NCBI RefSeq assembly: GCF_026262505.1
Contig: NC_067204.1
Span: forward strand, 2,141,797-2,205,796
DNA length: 64,000 nt
Origin: Trichomonas vaginalis G3
Lineage: Eukaryota > Parabasalia > Trichomonadida > Trichomonadidae
Reading direction: 5' to 3'
The notes beneath the pieces are model-generated. The model saw nothing but the letters and a program-made list of their open reading frames with translations. It searched no databases and had not been told where the DNA came from. Positions 28,010 to 38,331 of this stretch are shown here, piece after piece. Every line of letters starts with the position of its first letter. The stretch's first letter is position 1. The position numbers and the translations under genes are program-made.

Positions 28010-29628
28010 ATGTGCAATCGATACGTTAAACTTTACCAATATAAATACGATGAATTTCGTAGTACCTACCAATACTATATTGATTCGTATAATGCGTTGT
28101 ATCAGCTAAAAACGGCAAACATAGAAGAGTTAAACTCGATTTACAAAATGATCAAAGCAGAATTGATTGATTCAAAGAAACATCTTCCCAAAAATGTAAT
28201 AAGAGACATTTTAAATATCATTCCGTATAATAATGGCTATGCAAAATCATATTTATCTCTTGCCAAATTTATATCTGATGATTATCATGTCAATGAGGTA
28301 GAAAATGTTGAACCTATTTCAAACTTTTTGTTTTATAAAGAATATGGAATGAAATTAGACAAGTCTGGTAATTTCCAAAAATTTGAATCTGAAAATCTCG
28401 ATATTCATTCAAAAGATACAATTTACAAGGCATTAATGAATAACGACAAAGAAGTATTCATCTCGTTCACTGAAAAAAGAGGCTTTAATAAAGATCAAAC
28501 ACTTAAAAGCAGTTTATATCCGGATTCTAATTTAAAATATTCATTACTTGAATTATGTTGTTACCGCGGAGCAATTGATTGTTTCAAGTTTTTACGAACA
28601 AAATTCGACTCAAAAATAATTCTAAAATGTCTAGAATTTTCATTTTTGAGTGGAAATCCAGAAATCATGAGTGAATGTTTAAAGTATATAAAACCACATT
28701 TTTCTTGCATGAAATATGCAATTATTTCACATAACATTGATTTTGTTACATTCTTGATGAATGAGTACAATTTAATTCTCTTGATATCTGAATGCGGATA
28801 TCATAATAACCTTGATGTATTATTAGTTTATTTTGATAAAACTCATGATGTAAGCTAATGCTTAATTTATTCATCAATGTTTGATATACCTTCCCTTTGC
28901 AAGTATTTCCTTTCAATTGGCTTTGGTTCCGATATAAACCGCTATAAAATATTAGAAACCGCTCTTCAAAATGCAACAATATATAATAGTATAGAAACAG
29001 CCAAACTTCTTATTTCTAATTGTGAAGATGTCAATTACAAAAATTCACATGGAGAAACTTCTCTTCATTTAGCAGCAAAATATAATTGTAAAGAAATAGC
29101 CATAGATCTTCTTTCACATAATGCAAATATCAATGAAAGAGATAATAATGGGAAAAACGCTCTTCAAATTGCAGCAGAATATGATCATATAGAAATTGCC
29201 GAAATTCTGCTTTCGTTTGGTGCAAATATTAATGAAAAGATAAAAATGAAAAAACGGCGCTTCATAGTGCAGTTTTTAATAATCATAAAGAAATGGCTGA
29301 ATTCCTTCTTTCTCATGGAGCAAATATCAATGAAAAATATAAAGATGGAGAAAGCGTTCTTCATTGTGTGGCCTTTCGTAATAATAAAGAAACAGCCGAA
29401 TTTATTATTTCACGTGGCGTGAATATCGATGAAAAAGATAAATATGGAAGAACCGCTCTTCACTATGCAGCGAATAGAAATAATAAGGAAATGGCCGAAC
29501 TTCTTCTTTCACATGGTGCAAATGTCAATGAAAAAGATGAACTTGGAAGAACTCCTCTTCACTATGCAAAAGAAAGTTATAGTAGAGAAACAGCCGAGCT
29601 TCTTATTTCACATGGTGCAAAGAAATAG
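28010..29628 (+). pseudogene. ankyrin-repeat protein of the trichomonad DUF3447 type, broken
   Basis: Begins at ATG 28010 (MCNRYVKLYQYKYDEFR) with the family's helical N-terminal region (YIDSYNALYQLKT, ELIDSKKHLPKN), then the DUF3447 segment (LLELCCYRGAIDCFKFLR, IISHNIDFVTFLMNEYN), then MFDIPSLCKYFLS and about seven ankyrin units (GETSLHLAAKYN..., GRTALHYAANRNN...). It is not one open frame. An in-frame TAA follows HDVS at about 28856-28858, where relatives continue, and a one-base shift occurs near 29240-29260. The last ankyrins resume at about 29293 and end at 29628 (SHGAKK). Two lesions in clean sequence indicate a recent pseudogene. Confidence 0.75.
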
Positions 29629-29972
29629 GTCTGTACAAACTATCACAACTTTTACACTCTATTCAAAGAGTAAAGTTTAAGTAGTTTTACATTCTCGATG
29701 CGGCCATAGTCTTTTCACATTTCTCAGTTTTAATGAGTTTGATGTTAAAACCCTTTTCTATCTAAAGATCTTTTCTTTTTAATGTATTAAATCACTATAT
29801 AGCCAAATGAAGATAATCATAAAAAGCTGTAATTTCATTACTAACTGAAATCTTTTTCAGCAAACAATTCAACATTTAGAATGAGATTTTTAATTTTGTA
29901 CAATCAATGAAATTTTAAATTTAATTTTCCTAGAGGAGAACTAAAAAATTATATAGTAAGAAATTAAAGTTT
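29629..29972. other. gene-free convergent intergenic DNA
   Basis: AT-rich 3' flank between the ankyrin pseudogene and the leftward frame at 29973. No feature is seen. Confidence 0.4.
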
Positions 29973-30428
29973 TTATTCGATAAGAACGACATCGCTATCG
30001 TTTTCTTCTTCCTCCTCCTCTTCTTCATAGTCAGTATCTGATGGCTCTTTGTCAGCCACATGACCAGCAACAAATATTGAGACAAATTGTTTCTTTGGTT
30101 TTGTTAGCAGGAACTTTTGATGGTCGTAGAACACGAATTCTACATTTTGAAAATGTTGTGCTGAGTATTCTGTGAAATGGGAAATTGGAATTGGTTCTCC
30201 CATGCCAAAACCAGCAATGGACGCGAACAAAACATCGTCTTCGACTCTTGCAGGTTTGTCAATTGCAACAGTAGTTATTATGTGAGGTTTTCCTTCACAT
30301 CCTGCAAGAGATTGTACATGATAGATTGCTTTTTCTTCTCCCTCAGGAACTGAAAGTGTGAAATGGAACGAGAGTTCTCCATATTCATTTGCTTCTTCGT
30401 AATAGTTGTATGTTGTAGGATACACCAA
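29973..30428 (-). CDS. acidic-tailed protein of unknown function, beside Polinton copy A
   Basis: A 151-codon leftward frame without a clear ATG (listed from a TTG). It contains strand-like segments (ELSFHFTLSVPEGEEKAIYHV, EPIPISHFTEYSAQHFQNVEF) and ends in a strongly acidic tail (DYEEEEEEEENDSDVV). I recognise no family. It sits next to another leftward frame at 30557-31156, and both run away from Polinton copy A. It could be an accessory gene of the element or a host gene. Because the origin is open, I do not interpret its reading frame further. Confidence 0.4.
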   Translation of the reverse strand: MVYPTTYNYYEEANEYGELSFHFTLSVPEGEEKAIYHVQSLAGCEGKPHIITTVAIDKPARVEDDVLFASIAGFGMGEPIPISHFTEYSAQHFQNVEFVFYDHQKFLLTKPKKQFVSIFVAGHVADKEPSDTDYEEEEEEEENDSDVVLIE

Positions 30429-30556
30429 TTGAAATTTTCCTATTCTTGTTTCCCTCAGGTGTTGTCTATATTGCTTGGGAAAACATAAAATAAATTGCTC
30501 TATAGCTTGTGTTGCTATTAGATTAGTTGTAACTGGTAATTTTGAGGCGAAAAGGT

Positions 30557-31156
30557 CTACAAGAACACGGGATTTTTTATGTCGTTTTCAATTGGTTTAA
30601 GAGATTCTATGACTTTGTTAAACATTTCACTATAATCTGTGTTGTCTTCGACCCCCCAATTGTTAAGAAGTTTATACAACAATTTCAGTCTTTTCATGGC
30701 GTATTTTCTTTGAATGGATTCGGGTAGCGAGAGGTTACAGTCGTCGGTTTGTGTTTCGTTACTCGAATATTGTTCAAGAGAAATTAAATCTTGAAATTGT
30801 GCTCTTGTTAACATACTTGTAGAACTATGTGAAACTTGTTCTGGTGCTGGTTGTAAATCTGTTTCAGATGTTTCTGTTGTGTTTTGAGAAGAAGAAGAAC
30901 TCAAATTGTTGGACAATTTGTCTTGAATTGTAGAACTATGTGAAACTTGTTCTGGTGCTGTTTGGACAACTGTATCTGTTGTGTTTTGAGAAGAAGAACT
31001 CAAATTGTTGGACAAATTGTCTTGAATTGTATGAGGAAGTTGCTTTGGTATTATAGGAGGTCGTAAGGGTTTTGAGAATGGTGAGACATAAGTTGTAGGA
31101 ACTTTAACTGCAGAGGTAGTCGACGAATTGTTTGCGACACTTTTTCTTCCTTCCAT
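30557..31156 (-). CDS. Ser/Thr/Gln-rich protein with internal repeat, beside Polinton copy A
   Basis: A 199-codon leftward frame from an ATG (MEGRKSVANNSSTTSAVK). A low-complexity half has an imperfect internal duplication of about 35 residues (IQD(N/K)LSNNLSSSS...APEQVSHSST), followed by a more globular part (SIQRKYAMKRLKLLYKLLNNWG). No known domain. It is divergent from the first structural gene of copy A, with about 470 bp between them rich in AACGG motifs, so the two may share a control region. Host or element origin is undecided. Confidence 0.5.
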   Translation of the reverse strand: MEGRKSVANNSSTTSAVKVPTTYVSPFSKPLRPPIIPKQLPHTIQDNLSNNLSSSSQNTTDTVVQTAPEQVSHSSTIQDKLSNNLSSSSSQNTTETSETDLQPAPEQVSHSSTSMLTRAQFQDLISLEQYSSNETQTDDCNLSLPESIQRKYAMKRLKLLYKLLNNWGVEDNTDYSEMFNKVIESLKPIENDIKNPVFL

Positions 31157-31199
31157 TATGAAAAATAAACTGTTTTTTTCGGACTACTCATAGAAAAGT

Positions 31200-31390
31200 T
31201 TAAAATAAACGGTTTTTACCAACGGAGACCCCCTCTATTTTTTTATTTTATTTAATAGTTACCGTTGGCAAACCGTTCCATCTCAAATATTGAATGAACT
31301 ATAAACGTTTTTTGTTTTCTATATATACTTTTTTGTCCAACGGTAAAACTTTTTACACAACGGTTTTTGAGAGTCGTCGCCGTTGACTTT
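31200..31390. promoter_or_regulatory. cluster of AACGG/CCGTT motifs in a divergent promoter
   Basis: At least six AACGG or CCGTT sites (for example AACGGTTTTT, CCAACGG, ACCGTTGG, AAACCGTTCC, CAACGGTTTTTG, CGCCGTTGAC) within about 190 bp. AACNG is the core bound by Myb proteins, which trichomonads use as transcription regulators. The same core recurs just upstream of Polinton initiators. Binding is inferred from the motif only. Confidence 0.4.
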
Positions 31391-31627
31391 TTTGTAGAGC
31401 ACTCAAAATAGTATAACTTTGTCCGGACAAGTAAGGGTCTATCGTCGCTACAGGAAAAGTTACAGGCGTTCCAAGGAAGTATACTTTGAGAAGCCTTTTC
31501 CCCTTATAGAATGAGATAGGACGGTTATTTTACAAAACTGACAACACTTTGACCGAGTAGTTTTTTGTGCTGAACAAAAAGTGTCATATAAACATCTGTC
31601 AAAAACCGTTTTTTAACTTCACTTAAA

Positions 31628-32104
31628 ATGCCACGTAAGCTACGTAAGAATATACGTAAGAGGAAGGGAGCATTGAAACATCCAATAGTAAAACTGACAC
31701 CACAACAACAGTTGCAACAACAAATGATGAATGACCCCACTATGTTGCAACAAATGTCAAGCAACCCTATGCTTTTAAACCGAGTTATTGGTGCACAGAG
31801 TGGAGGTTTAAGAGCGGCACTTTTAGCGAAAATGGCAGGCTATGGTGGAGCTGCAGACGGAACAGCTTATAACCCTCAAAGTCAAATGAATTTGAGTTCA
31901 CTCAAAAATCAAATAACAGATGTCAAAAAGTCAAACATAGACATACAGAAACAAATAAGTGAAAACGAAAAGAAACTAGAATATGACAGACACACAAAGA
32001 AACTCAATGAGTTAAACGTAGAGAAAAAGAAGAAAGAAGAACAACTGAAAGAACTAAGTACAGAGGAATATGCAAAAAAGTGTCAGAAAAAGCAGCAGAA
32101 GTAG
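31628..32104 (+). CDS. Polinton A part: basic/Gln-rich N-terminal structural protein
   Basis: 158 codons. It starts with a very basic run (MPRKLRKNIRKRKGALKHP), then Gln-rich sequence and a Gly/Ala patch (GGLRAALLAKMAGYGG), then heptad-type helix. The leader is only 7 nt: TTCACTTAAAATG, a trichomonad initiator. It is probably a virion-associated protein by position beside the capsid gene. Confidence 0.6.
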   Translation: MPRKLRKNIRKRKGALKHPIVKLTPQQQLQQQMMNDPTMLQQMSSNPMLLNRVIGAQSGGLRAALLAKMAGYGGAADGTAYNPQSQMNLSSLKNQITDVKKSNIDIQKQISENEKKLEYDRHTKKLNELNVEKKKKEEQLKELSTEEYAKKCQKKQQK

Positions 32105-33327
32105 CAAAAATGGAACAAGATGTTATAAATTTGAAAAACCATACTACTCAATATAAAGTACTGAAAGATGAAGAGATAAAACAAAAAGCCCTGAAGACAT
32201 ATATGGATAGCGATGAGTATAAAAAAGAAGTTGAAGCAAATGTAAAGGCAGAAAAACTTTTACAGTTGCAAAACCAAACCGTACAGTATGAAAACTTAGC
32301 ACAAGAAAGTAAAAATAACGACGCAGCCATGCAAAAGGCAATGAAAAGCGCAGAATATATAAAAGCTAATAATGACTGGTTAGATGCCCAAGCCAACGCT
32401 AAAGCAGCCCAACTTATAGGGTCAATAAGGACAAAAATACAAGCGGATGAAGACAGTTCAAATGAAGCTTTAATGAATGCTGACTTTAAGAACGCCTTCG
32501 AAGCTCTTCATAGTAAGGTGAAACTAGTGAACGACTTCTCATCTGGAAAGAAACTGAAGTCTGAAGGTTTCGACAACGAGTTAAGAGAAGTAGCACAAAA
32601 TATGACGAAAATAACAGATGCAGCAACGAGACAGGCAGTTCAAAGTGCCTATGACGCCGTTAGAGCAACTGTTGTGGAAAGTCAAGAAAAAGAGTTACAA
32701 CAGACCAAAACAGACCTAGTAAATGCTTTCTTAAAAACGAAAAGTCAGGTAGGACATTATGCTGCAGATGGAACATATGTGCCAGCTGGTGGAACTTATA
32801 TACCACCAAACCCTCCAAGAGAAGCACCTGCACCAGGACTACCTAAAACATTTACATCGTCACATGGACACAGACACAGGCATGCACCAAAACCAACACA
32901 ACAACCAACACAACAACCAACAGTTCAAAACACTGCACCACAACCAACAGTTCAAAATCCAGCACCACAACCAACAGTTCAAAACACTGCACCACAACCA
33001 ACAGTTCAAAACACTGCACAGCAACAACCACAAACAGAGCAAGGACATAAAAGAAGTAGAGAACAAGGAAACCAAGAATTCTTAAAAATGCTTAAGGAAG
33101 ATTATGGTTACCCAGATACTCTTGACTTTAGTGACAGATATAAAGAAGCTATTAGAAAGTTCAAGGAAGGAAATACTGACCCGAACCTATTTAGCTTTAT
33201 GGTTCAGCATCAAATCGGATATAATCTCAAACCTGGAAAATACAAGCTCGCTAAGGGATATGATTTAATAGCATATCATCCAAATGACATGATGAATTTA
33301 CTCCGAGATATTTGGTGTCAGAGCTAA
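32080..33327 (+). CDS. Polinton A part: coiled-coil structural protein with Pro/Gln repeats
   Basis: 415 codons. An N-terminal Lys/Glu coiled coil, then an Ala-rich helical region, then YVPAGGTYIPP and four near-identical copies of a 10-11-residue unit (PQPTVQN(T/P)A). A compact C-terminal part carries LDFSDRYKEAIRKFKEGN. It is interpreted as a structural protein from composition and position. Confidence 0.6.
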   Translation: MSEKAAEVAKMEQDVINLKNHTTQYKVLKDEEIKQKALKTYMDSDEYKKEVEANVKAEKLLQLQNQTVQYENLAQESKNNDAAMQKAMKSAEYIKANNDWLDAQANAKAAQLIGSIRTKIQADEDSSNEALMNADFKNAFEALHSKVKLVNDFSSGKKLKSEGFDNELREVAQNMTKITDAATRQAVQSAYDAVRATVVESQEKELQQTKTDLVNAFLKTKSQVGHYAADGTYVPAGGTYIPPNPPREAPAPGLPKTFTSSHGHRHRHAPKPTQQPTQQPTVQNTAPQPTVQNPAPQPTVQNTAPQPTVQNTAQQQPQTEQGHKRSREQGNQEFLKMLKEDYGYPDTLDFSDRYKEAIRKFKEGNTDPNLFSFMVQHQIGYNLKPGKYKLAKGYDLIAYHPNDMMNLLRDIWCQS

Positions 33328-34925
33328 ATGATAATTCAACTCTCTTCATGAAACGCGTAAAAAATAGAGACGGAACGAAAGAAGAAAGGTTTATGAGTCC
33401 GGATGACTTAGATAGGGAACTTGTTAAAAACGGTCTCGGAATATATGAAATGCCAGCAGATGAGGTACAAGAAACTCCACAGGAAGAAGTTCAGATACAA
33501 CCAGACATGGAAGAAATAGTTCAGCAACAACAGCTAGAAGAGCCTGAAGGAAACGAACAAGTCCCTCCTTTGGAAACTAACTTCACAGAACTAGATGAAG
33601 ATTTGGAACAGCCGAAAAATCTTGACCCTCAACAAGAGTATGCGGAGAATATGGAATCTTTCCAAGAGTCTAAGAAAAATTCGGCTGACATAGTAGAAGA
33701 ATATCGAAAAATGTTCGCCGACATACAAAAGACTCCAACATCAGATGAAAATATTCAGCATAGAATGGAAGTACTGAAAGAAAATGTACGCAAATACAAC
33801 AATCCTTTTTACTTACGACCATATAACGTTCAATCTTTGGCTGAACTCGGTGAAAATAAAAGGTTAAATTTCAACAAAACATATAGAAATGAAACATTGT
33901 TTAAAGTTCATTCAGAACCTAACCAATATGGAAACAAACCTACTTTTGTTTCTGCAGACTATGGAACTACAATGAGATGGGGTCATAAAGCTAATCCGGA
34001 TAGGTGGTTCATAAACTTACAACCACAATTCCAAGAAGTTGTAGACGCAATGGAAGTGAATGGTGAACCAGATATAGCTGGTATTTTCAGCGCGGCTTTA
34101 ATGCCATTGAAAGATATGAAACATGCAGATATTTTGGACCAGTATGAAATGAACATGGCTGATGGAAATATAACACCTGACGTTCTAGAACATTTATCTC
34201 AAAGAACTACACAGAACCATAGAGATGGTATATTTGGTGAAGAGTTTAGAAAGAAAGTTAGGGAGATAGAAGGAAGAGAACCTATTGTACATGACCTTGC
34301 AAACGAAAGTTTACAAAATGTCATAAAAACTTACTTTGCAGACAATGAACTGAGAAGGGATGAATATTTAAGAAAACTCAAATGGACAGTACCAAATGAA
34401 ATGTTAGTATTGAAAAACATGTTCCTTGACAAAATAAAACCAACTACAGAAATAAATGACGCAAGACTGAAACGTTGGGTAAAAGCTTTCCCATTCACAA
34501 AAGATATTATTGGTTACATGGAAAGAAAACCAGAATGGCTACAAAAACATATATTTGGAAACGAGCTTATTCCATATGGACAAGCTCTGTTTGAAGAGCT
34601 TGAACCGGAAACTCAGGAAAGAGTCATGCAAACAATACGCGAAGACTCAAATACAAACTATGACAAAATCTTTCTAGGATATAGGTTACCTGAGATGGGC
34701 GACCAGAGCCCAAAGGCAAAAAGGACATGGGAAATTTACAACATACTAGGTGAACATGAGGCAAAGATGCAACAACTTGAAGCAGAGGGCAAGTTACCAA
34801 AAGCGACACCAAAGAAGAAGAGAAGAGTAGAACAAAGTGAAAGTAGTGAAGAAGTAACTTCATCTAGTGAAAGTAGTGGCAATGAAGGAAAAAAAGAGTT
34901 AAAAACTCAGTCAGGAAGAAAGTAA
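33312..34925 (+). CDS. Polinton A part: acidic/Gln-rich structural protein
   Basis: 537 codons. A Glu/Gln/Pro-rich first quarter (EETPQEEV-like), then a large helical region, ending in a Lys/Ser-rich tail. Position directly before the capsid gene suggests a minor virion or scaffold protein. No known domain was recognised. It ends in TAAAG. Confidence 0.6.
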   Translation: MVSELNDNSTLFMKRVKNRDGTKEERFMSPDDLDRELVKNGLGIYEMPADEVQETPQEEVQIQPDMEEIVQQQQLEEPEGNEQVPPLETNFTELDEDLEQPKNLDPQQEYAENMESFQESKKNSADIVEEYRKMFADIQKTPTSDENIQHRMEVLKENVRKYNNPFYLRPYNVQSLAELGENKRLNFNKTYRNETLFKVHSEPNQYGNKPTFVSADYGTTMRWGHKANPDRWFINLQPQFQEVVDAMEVNGEPDIAGIFSAALMPLKDMKHADILDQYEMNMADGNITPDVLEHLSQRTTQNHRDGIFGEEFRKKVREIEGREPIVHDLANESLQNVIKTYFADNELRRDEYLRKLKWTVPNEMLVLKNMFLDKIKPTTEINDARLKRWVKAFPFTKDIIGYMERKPEWLQKHIFGNELIPYGQALFEELEPETQERVMQTIREDSNTNYDKIFLGYRLPEMGDQSPKAKRTWEIYNILGEHEAKMQQLEAEGKLPKATPKKKRRVEQSESSEEVTSSSESSGNEGKKELKTQSGRK

Positions 34926-34985
34926 AGCTTGGTCCGACTATTATGACATATAAATCCAACTATTCTATATTTTTACCCATATGAA

Positions 34986-36596
34986 ATGTACGCCGCTCAG
35001 AATATAACGCCAACAGTTTTGGATGCCATGAACGGAAATGTTTCCGAATGGTATAACGAATGCGACAATGCCATTAGAAGGTCAGAAATAGTTCCTGGAA
35101 CTTACGAATATACAACTGCTGTTTCTTATGGAAACGTAGGTGAGTTTGGAGAAGGTTCTTCAACAACAGTAGATATTGCTTGCGACAGGTTTCATATTAT
35201 TTCTATTGACAACTCATTCTTATACGTGGAACAAGACATTGAAATAAAACCTTCTGCCAAGTTGTCTGACAAGAAAGGTTGCAATGGAATTTTCTATGTC
35301 GGATACCAATATGCTCCAGAAGTTTTCATGGGATATAAGATATATTCTAACTCTGACTTAGTTCAAACAGTAACATGGGCAAACTATGAATGGTTCGCTT
35401 TGAGAAACTCAGTACAACCACAAGCTAGAGAACAAACAGACCAGTATGCAACTATTGAGAAAATAAGAAGACTTGACCCTAACGTTCCAGGAGTTTATGT
35501 TAACCTTTCTGGACAAACTGCAGCAGCAGTAACCAAAGTAAAACTGAAACTTAGAGTTCCTTTGTCATCTTTCCTCATCTTCAGGTTTTTAAGATACTTG
35601 CCAAACTGGGCAGGAAAAATTTCTATTGAACTTACTCCAAGCAAAAATAACTTAGTCATTGCACCAACACAAGACCCATTCACTATTACAGACGTAAAGG
35701 GAACAAATCAAACGTCATTCGCCGAATTTTGCAAAGACAAAGTTGACTTAGACTTTGGTTTCTCAAACTTCAACAATGAAGTAAACTATTATTTCAATGC
35801 TGCTGGAACTGCTTGGGACCCAGTTAAGTTCACATGCGAAAAATTTGAATGCAAGAGAATAGAAAGCAGACTTGCAGTCTATATGTTGGACCCAGATATT
35901 TCAAATGCTTTAGCTGCCAAATATATTGCAGTTCCACTTATGTTCCCTATACACCAAATATCTGTCAAAGACTTTGCAGGTGAAGTTGGAAACCAAAATC
36001 CAGGAGCCGCAGGTGCAAGAACAGATATTGCTTTAACAACTGCAATGAAACATGCAGATACTATGTTTGTACTGTTCAGACGAACTATAAATGACTATTC
36101 TTGTTTCTACAACCCTGGTATTAAATATCATATAAACATAGATGGCAAATATTATCCAAGAGAAGAATATTCTACAGTTGAGGATATGAGGTCATACAAC
36201 TTGACATTAGATGCTATGAACTTTAACAACAACTTCACAACAACCATTAACCCTGAAATGCAAAGTTCTATTATGCCATATGTGAAAGTATGGACTCATA
36301 CAGGAGGTCAAAAAACTCAATATACAAATGGAGACCGTTCAAACTTTTGGCTTGGCATTCCATTTGCTGACTCAGAAGACTTTATGGGTGGTATTTCAAC
36401 TGTTGGTACAGTTCAAATACAATATACTGGTGACAGAGACGGTCCAGATGAATTGAGAGCAAAGAAGTTTACAAAACCAATAGCACTTTTCACGGAAGAT
36501 GCTCTTTTGAAGATTCGTTCGATGAAACCTGCTGGGGCTCCTCAGATTGGCATAACGACAGCTTCCATCGAGCAGATTTTGGCAGCAGGTCAGTAA
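34986..36596 (+). CDS. Polinton A part: major capsid protein (double jelly-roll type)
   Basis: 536 codons, looks whole. Strand-rich sequence with SYGNVGEFGEGSSTTVDIACD, long internal loops and the size expected for Polinton double jelly-roll capsid proteins. It is the most conserved part and is also present, damaged, in copy B. The assignment combines size, strand pattern and its place next to a penton-like gene. Confidence 0.75.
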   Translation: MYAAQNITPTVLDAMNGNVSEWYNECDNAIRRSEIVPGTYEYTTAVSYGNVGEFGEGSSTTVDIACDRFHIISIDNSFLYVEQDIEIKPSAKLSDKKGCNGIFYVGYQYAPEVFMGYKIYSNSDLVQTVTWANYEWFALRNSVQPQAREQTDQYATIEKIRRLDPNVPGVYVNLSGQTAAAVTKVKLKLRVPLSSFLIFRFLRYLPNWAGKISIELTPSKNNLVIAPTQDPFTITDVKGTNQTSFAEFCKDKVDLDFGFSNFNNEVNYYFNAAGTAWDPVKFTCEKFECKRIESRLAVYMLDPDISNALAAKYIAVPLMFPIHQISVKDFAGEVGNQNPGAAGARTDIALTTAMKHADTMFVLFRRTINDYSCFYNPGIKYHINIDGKYYPREEYSTVEDMRSYNLTLDAMNFNNNFTTTINPEMQSSIMPYVKVWTHTGGQKTQYTNGDRSNFWLGIPFADSEDFMGGISTVGTVQIQYTGDRDGPDELRAKKFTKPIALFTEDALLKIRSMKPAGAPQIGITTASIEQILAAGQ

Positions 36597-36909
36597 GTTG
36601 TTCTTGAACTGACTTCTCTCCGTCAAATATTGACAGTACGCCAGTTTTGACATAATATTGTATTATAAACTTTCCTTTAGTAATATATGTAAGTTTTGAA
36701 GTTATATTTTTGTCTGCTTCAAGAACTTTCACCATTTCAGTTATACCAACTTTCTTTGCTTTATGAAAATATTTAGGTTCAGCAAAGACTGCTATTCTAT
36801 AACATTTTCCATTGTTTGTGTAAAGAACTATTCTGTCAATGTATTTGTATTGTTTGTGAGTATAAACTTTGTTCTGCTTCAATTCAATAAGATATCCGAA
36901 TACGTCCAT
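36490..36909 (-). CDS. Polinton A part: small minus-strand protein overlapping the capsid 3' end
   Basis: 139 codons from an ATG (MDVFGYLIELKQNKVY), convergent with the capsid gene and overlapping its 3' end by about 100 bp. Composition is that of a small basic globular protein (KYIDRIVLYTNNGKCYRIAVF). The non-overlapping part is long enough to believe. No family was recognised. Confidence 0.5.
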   Translation of the reverse strand: MDVFGYLIELKQNKVYTHKQYKYIDRIVLYTNNGKCYRIAVFAEPKYFHKAKKVGITEMVKVLEADKNITSKLTYITKGKFIIQYYVKTGVLSIFDGEKSVQEQLTDLLPKSARWKLSLCQSEEPQQVSSNESSKEHLP

Positions 36910-36927
36910 CTTTTTATTCTAAGTAAA

Positions 36928-37491
36928 ATGTCATTTCCGAAAAATAGAAGCGTAAGTGTTTCAAAAGGTTTAATGGCGGTGGCAGATGTGAAGTTAAATT
37001 CACCAACTCAAACAAACAGTCAAAGTGTTGTTGTCAATGTCAAAGACAGAGATGTTGAAGTGGGGAAACCATACGAAGACGAAGATGGTATAACAATTGT
37101 TCCTGTAAAAGAACCAACATATCCTGAAGTTAACAGAGACTTAAGTTCTGTTGCAGATATTCGAAACGACTACCAACAACTGAAAGACAAACTTCAAACT
37201 CAGGAGAAGATTTGTCAAGCTTTAAGTATAATGTTAAACTTGGTCGAACACAACCCTGTAAAAGTGAACTCATATGTCATTGCACCTCATGAAGTTTTGA
37301 AAGAACTATTGAAACTTTTGACAGAGGCAGACGATATAAACATCAAAGAAATAGAACCCGACATTAGTTGCTGTGGTGTTTCATATAATGTCATTGACAA
37401 GATATACGTTATGAAAGGAGGTGAAACGTTGAACTTAAAGTATAGTTTCCCAGACGTTATAAAATATTTGACGACCACAACATTTCATTAA
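36928..37491 (+). CDS. Polinton A part: conserved small protein
   Basis: 187 codons from ATG 36928 (MSFPKNRSVSVSKGLMAV); the open frame extends further upstream, but this ATG is preceded by CTAAGTAAA, as is the next gene (GCTAAGTAA before its ATG). An N-terminal polar half is followed by a helical and then a strand-rich end (DISCCGVSYNVIDKIYVMKGGE). Sitting between the capsid and penton-like genes suggests a virion role. Confidence 0.6.
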   Translation: MSFPKNRSVSVSKGLMAVADVKLNSPTQTNSQSVVVNVKDRDVEVGKPYEDEDGITIVPVKEPTYPEVNRDLSSVADIRNDYQQLKDKLQTQEKICQALSIMLNLVEHNPVKVNSYVIAPHEVLKELLKLLTEADDINIKEIEPDISCCGVSYNVIDKIYVMKGGETLNLKYSFPDVIKYLTTTTFH

Positions 37492-37509
37492 AATTTATTT
37501 GCTAAGTAA

Positions 37510-38304
37510 ATGGCAGAAGACATAATGGTTTATACTATTACGACTAAAAACCCTGAGTCATATAATTCTATAACAACAAACTTACAAAGTCCTCAAGGAC
37601 GATATTGTAAACTAACCTTAAACACAATGACGACTAAAGCCTGTTTTGCTCTTTTGACACCAGAAGACTTTATTGTTGTGAATGGTAAAAAATACTCCTT
37701 TGAAGATACTTACTCAGATATACCACCAACAGGTTTTGTTGACTTATTTAATACTTTAAGTACGGGTGTAACATGTGCTGCAACTAGAGCAGGTTTCATT
37801 ATGTTTGGATGTCCGACTGAGTTTACTATAAACGATATGAGCTATAATACAAAACTTATTTCTGGTTTTTACTACCAACAGTTTCCTATAACAGGAAAAG
37901 GTGTCATACAAGGAATGTCTATTCCATTGACATTAAGCACACCAATCTTATATATTGTTTCAAACTTAGGTTCAAAGTGTTATTCGAATGTCGACAGAAA
38001 CTATTATGACCAAAAGATACTTATGCGTATAAACAATACTTTCTCTGCTGGTTTGCCTATTGTTCATTCGAATGCAGAATTTTCAACCTTAGTGAACTCA
38101 AACACTTTGGCAAGTATAACGTTGACATTAGTTGACGCAAACTTTGTTCCTGTAAAACTTTTATGTCCTATGTATTTGTCAATGACGGCAGAAAGTTTCG
38201 AATTGGAAGATGCAACTGGTGAAAGTATTGTATTACAAGAACAACTTCAACAACAAATAGCTCAAGAACAACAAATGCAACAAATGGAACAAAGTCAAGA
38301 ATAA
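37510..38304 (+). CDS. Polinton A part: minor capsid (penton-like) protein
   Basis: 264 codons, looks whole. Strand-rich jelly-roll-like sequence (YCKLTLNTMTTKACFALLTPEDF, GVIQGMSIPLTLSTPILYIVSN) with a Gln-rich tail. Size and position right after the major capsid region match Polinton penton-type minor capsid proteins. The stop is followed by an A run. Confidence 0.65.
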   Translation: MAEDIMVYTITTKNPESYNSITTNLQSPQGRYCKLTLNTMTTKACFALLTPEDFIVVNGKKYSFEDTYSDIPPTGFVDLFNTLSTGVTCAATRAGFIMFGCPTEFTINDMSYNTKLISGFYYQQFPITGKGVIQGMSIPLTLSTPILYIVSNLGSKCYSNVDRNYYDQKILMRINNTFSAGLPIVHSNAEFSTLVNSNTLASITLTLVDANFVPVKLLCPMYLSMTAESFELEDATGESIVLQEQLQQQIAQEQQMQQMEQSQE

Positions 38305-38331
38305 AAAAATATTTTTTTTTATTTTTATAAA

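Noticed and set aside
32860-33075. 71-codon minus-strand Cys/Leu repeat protein
   Set aside because: Reverse reading of the Pro/Gln/Thr repeats of the structural protein.
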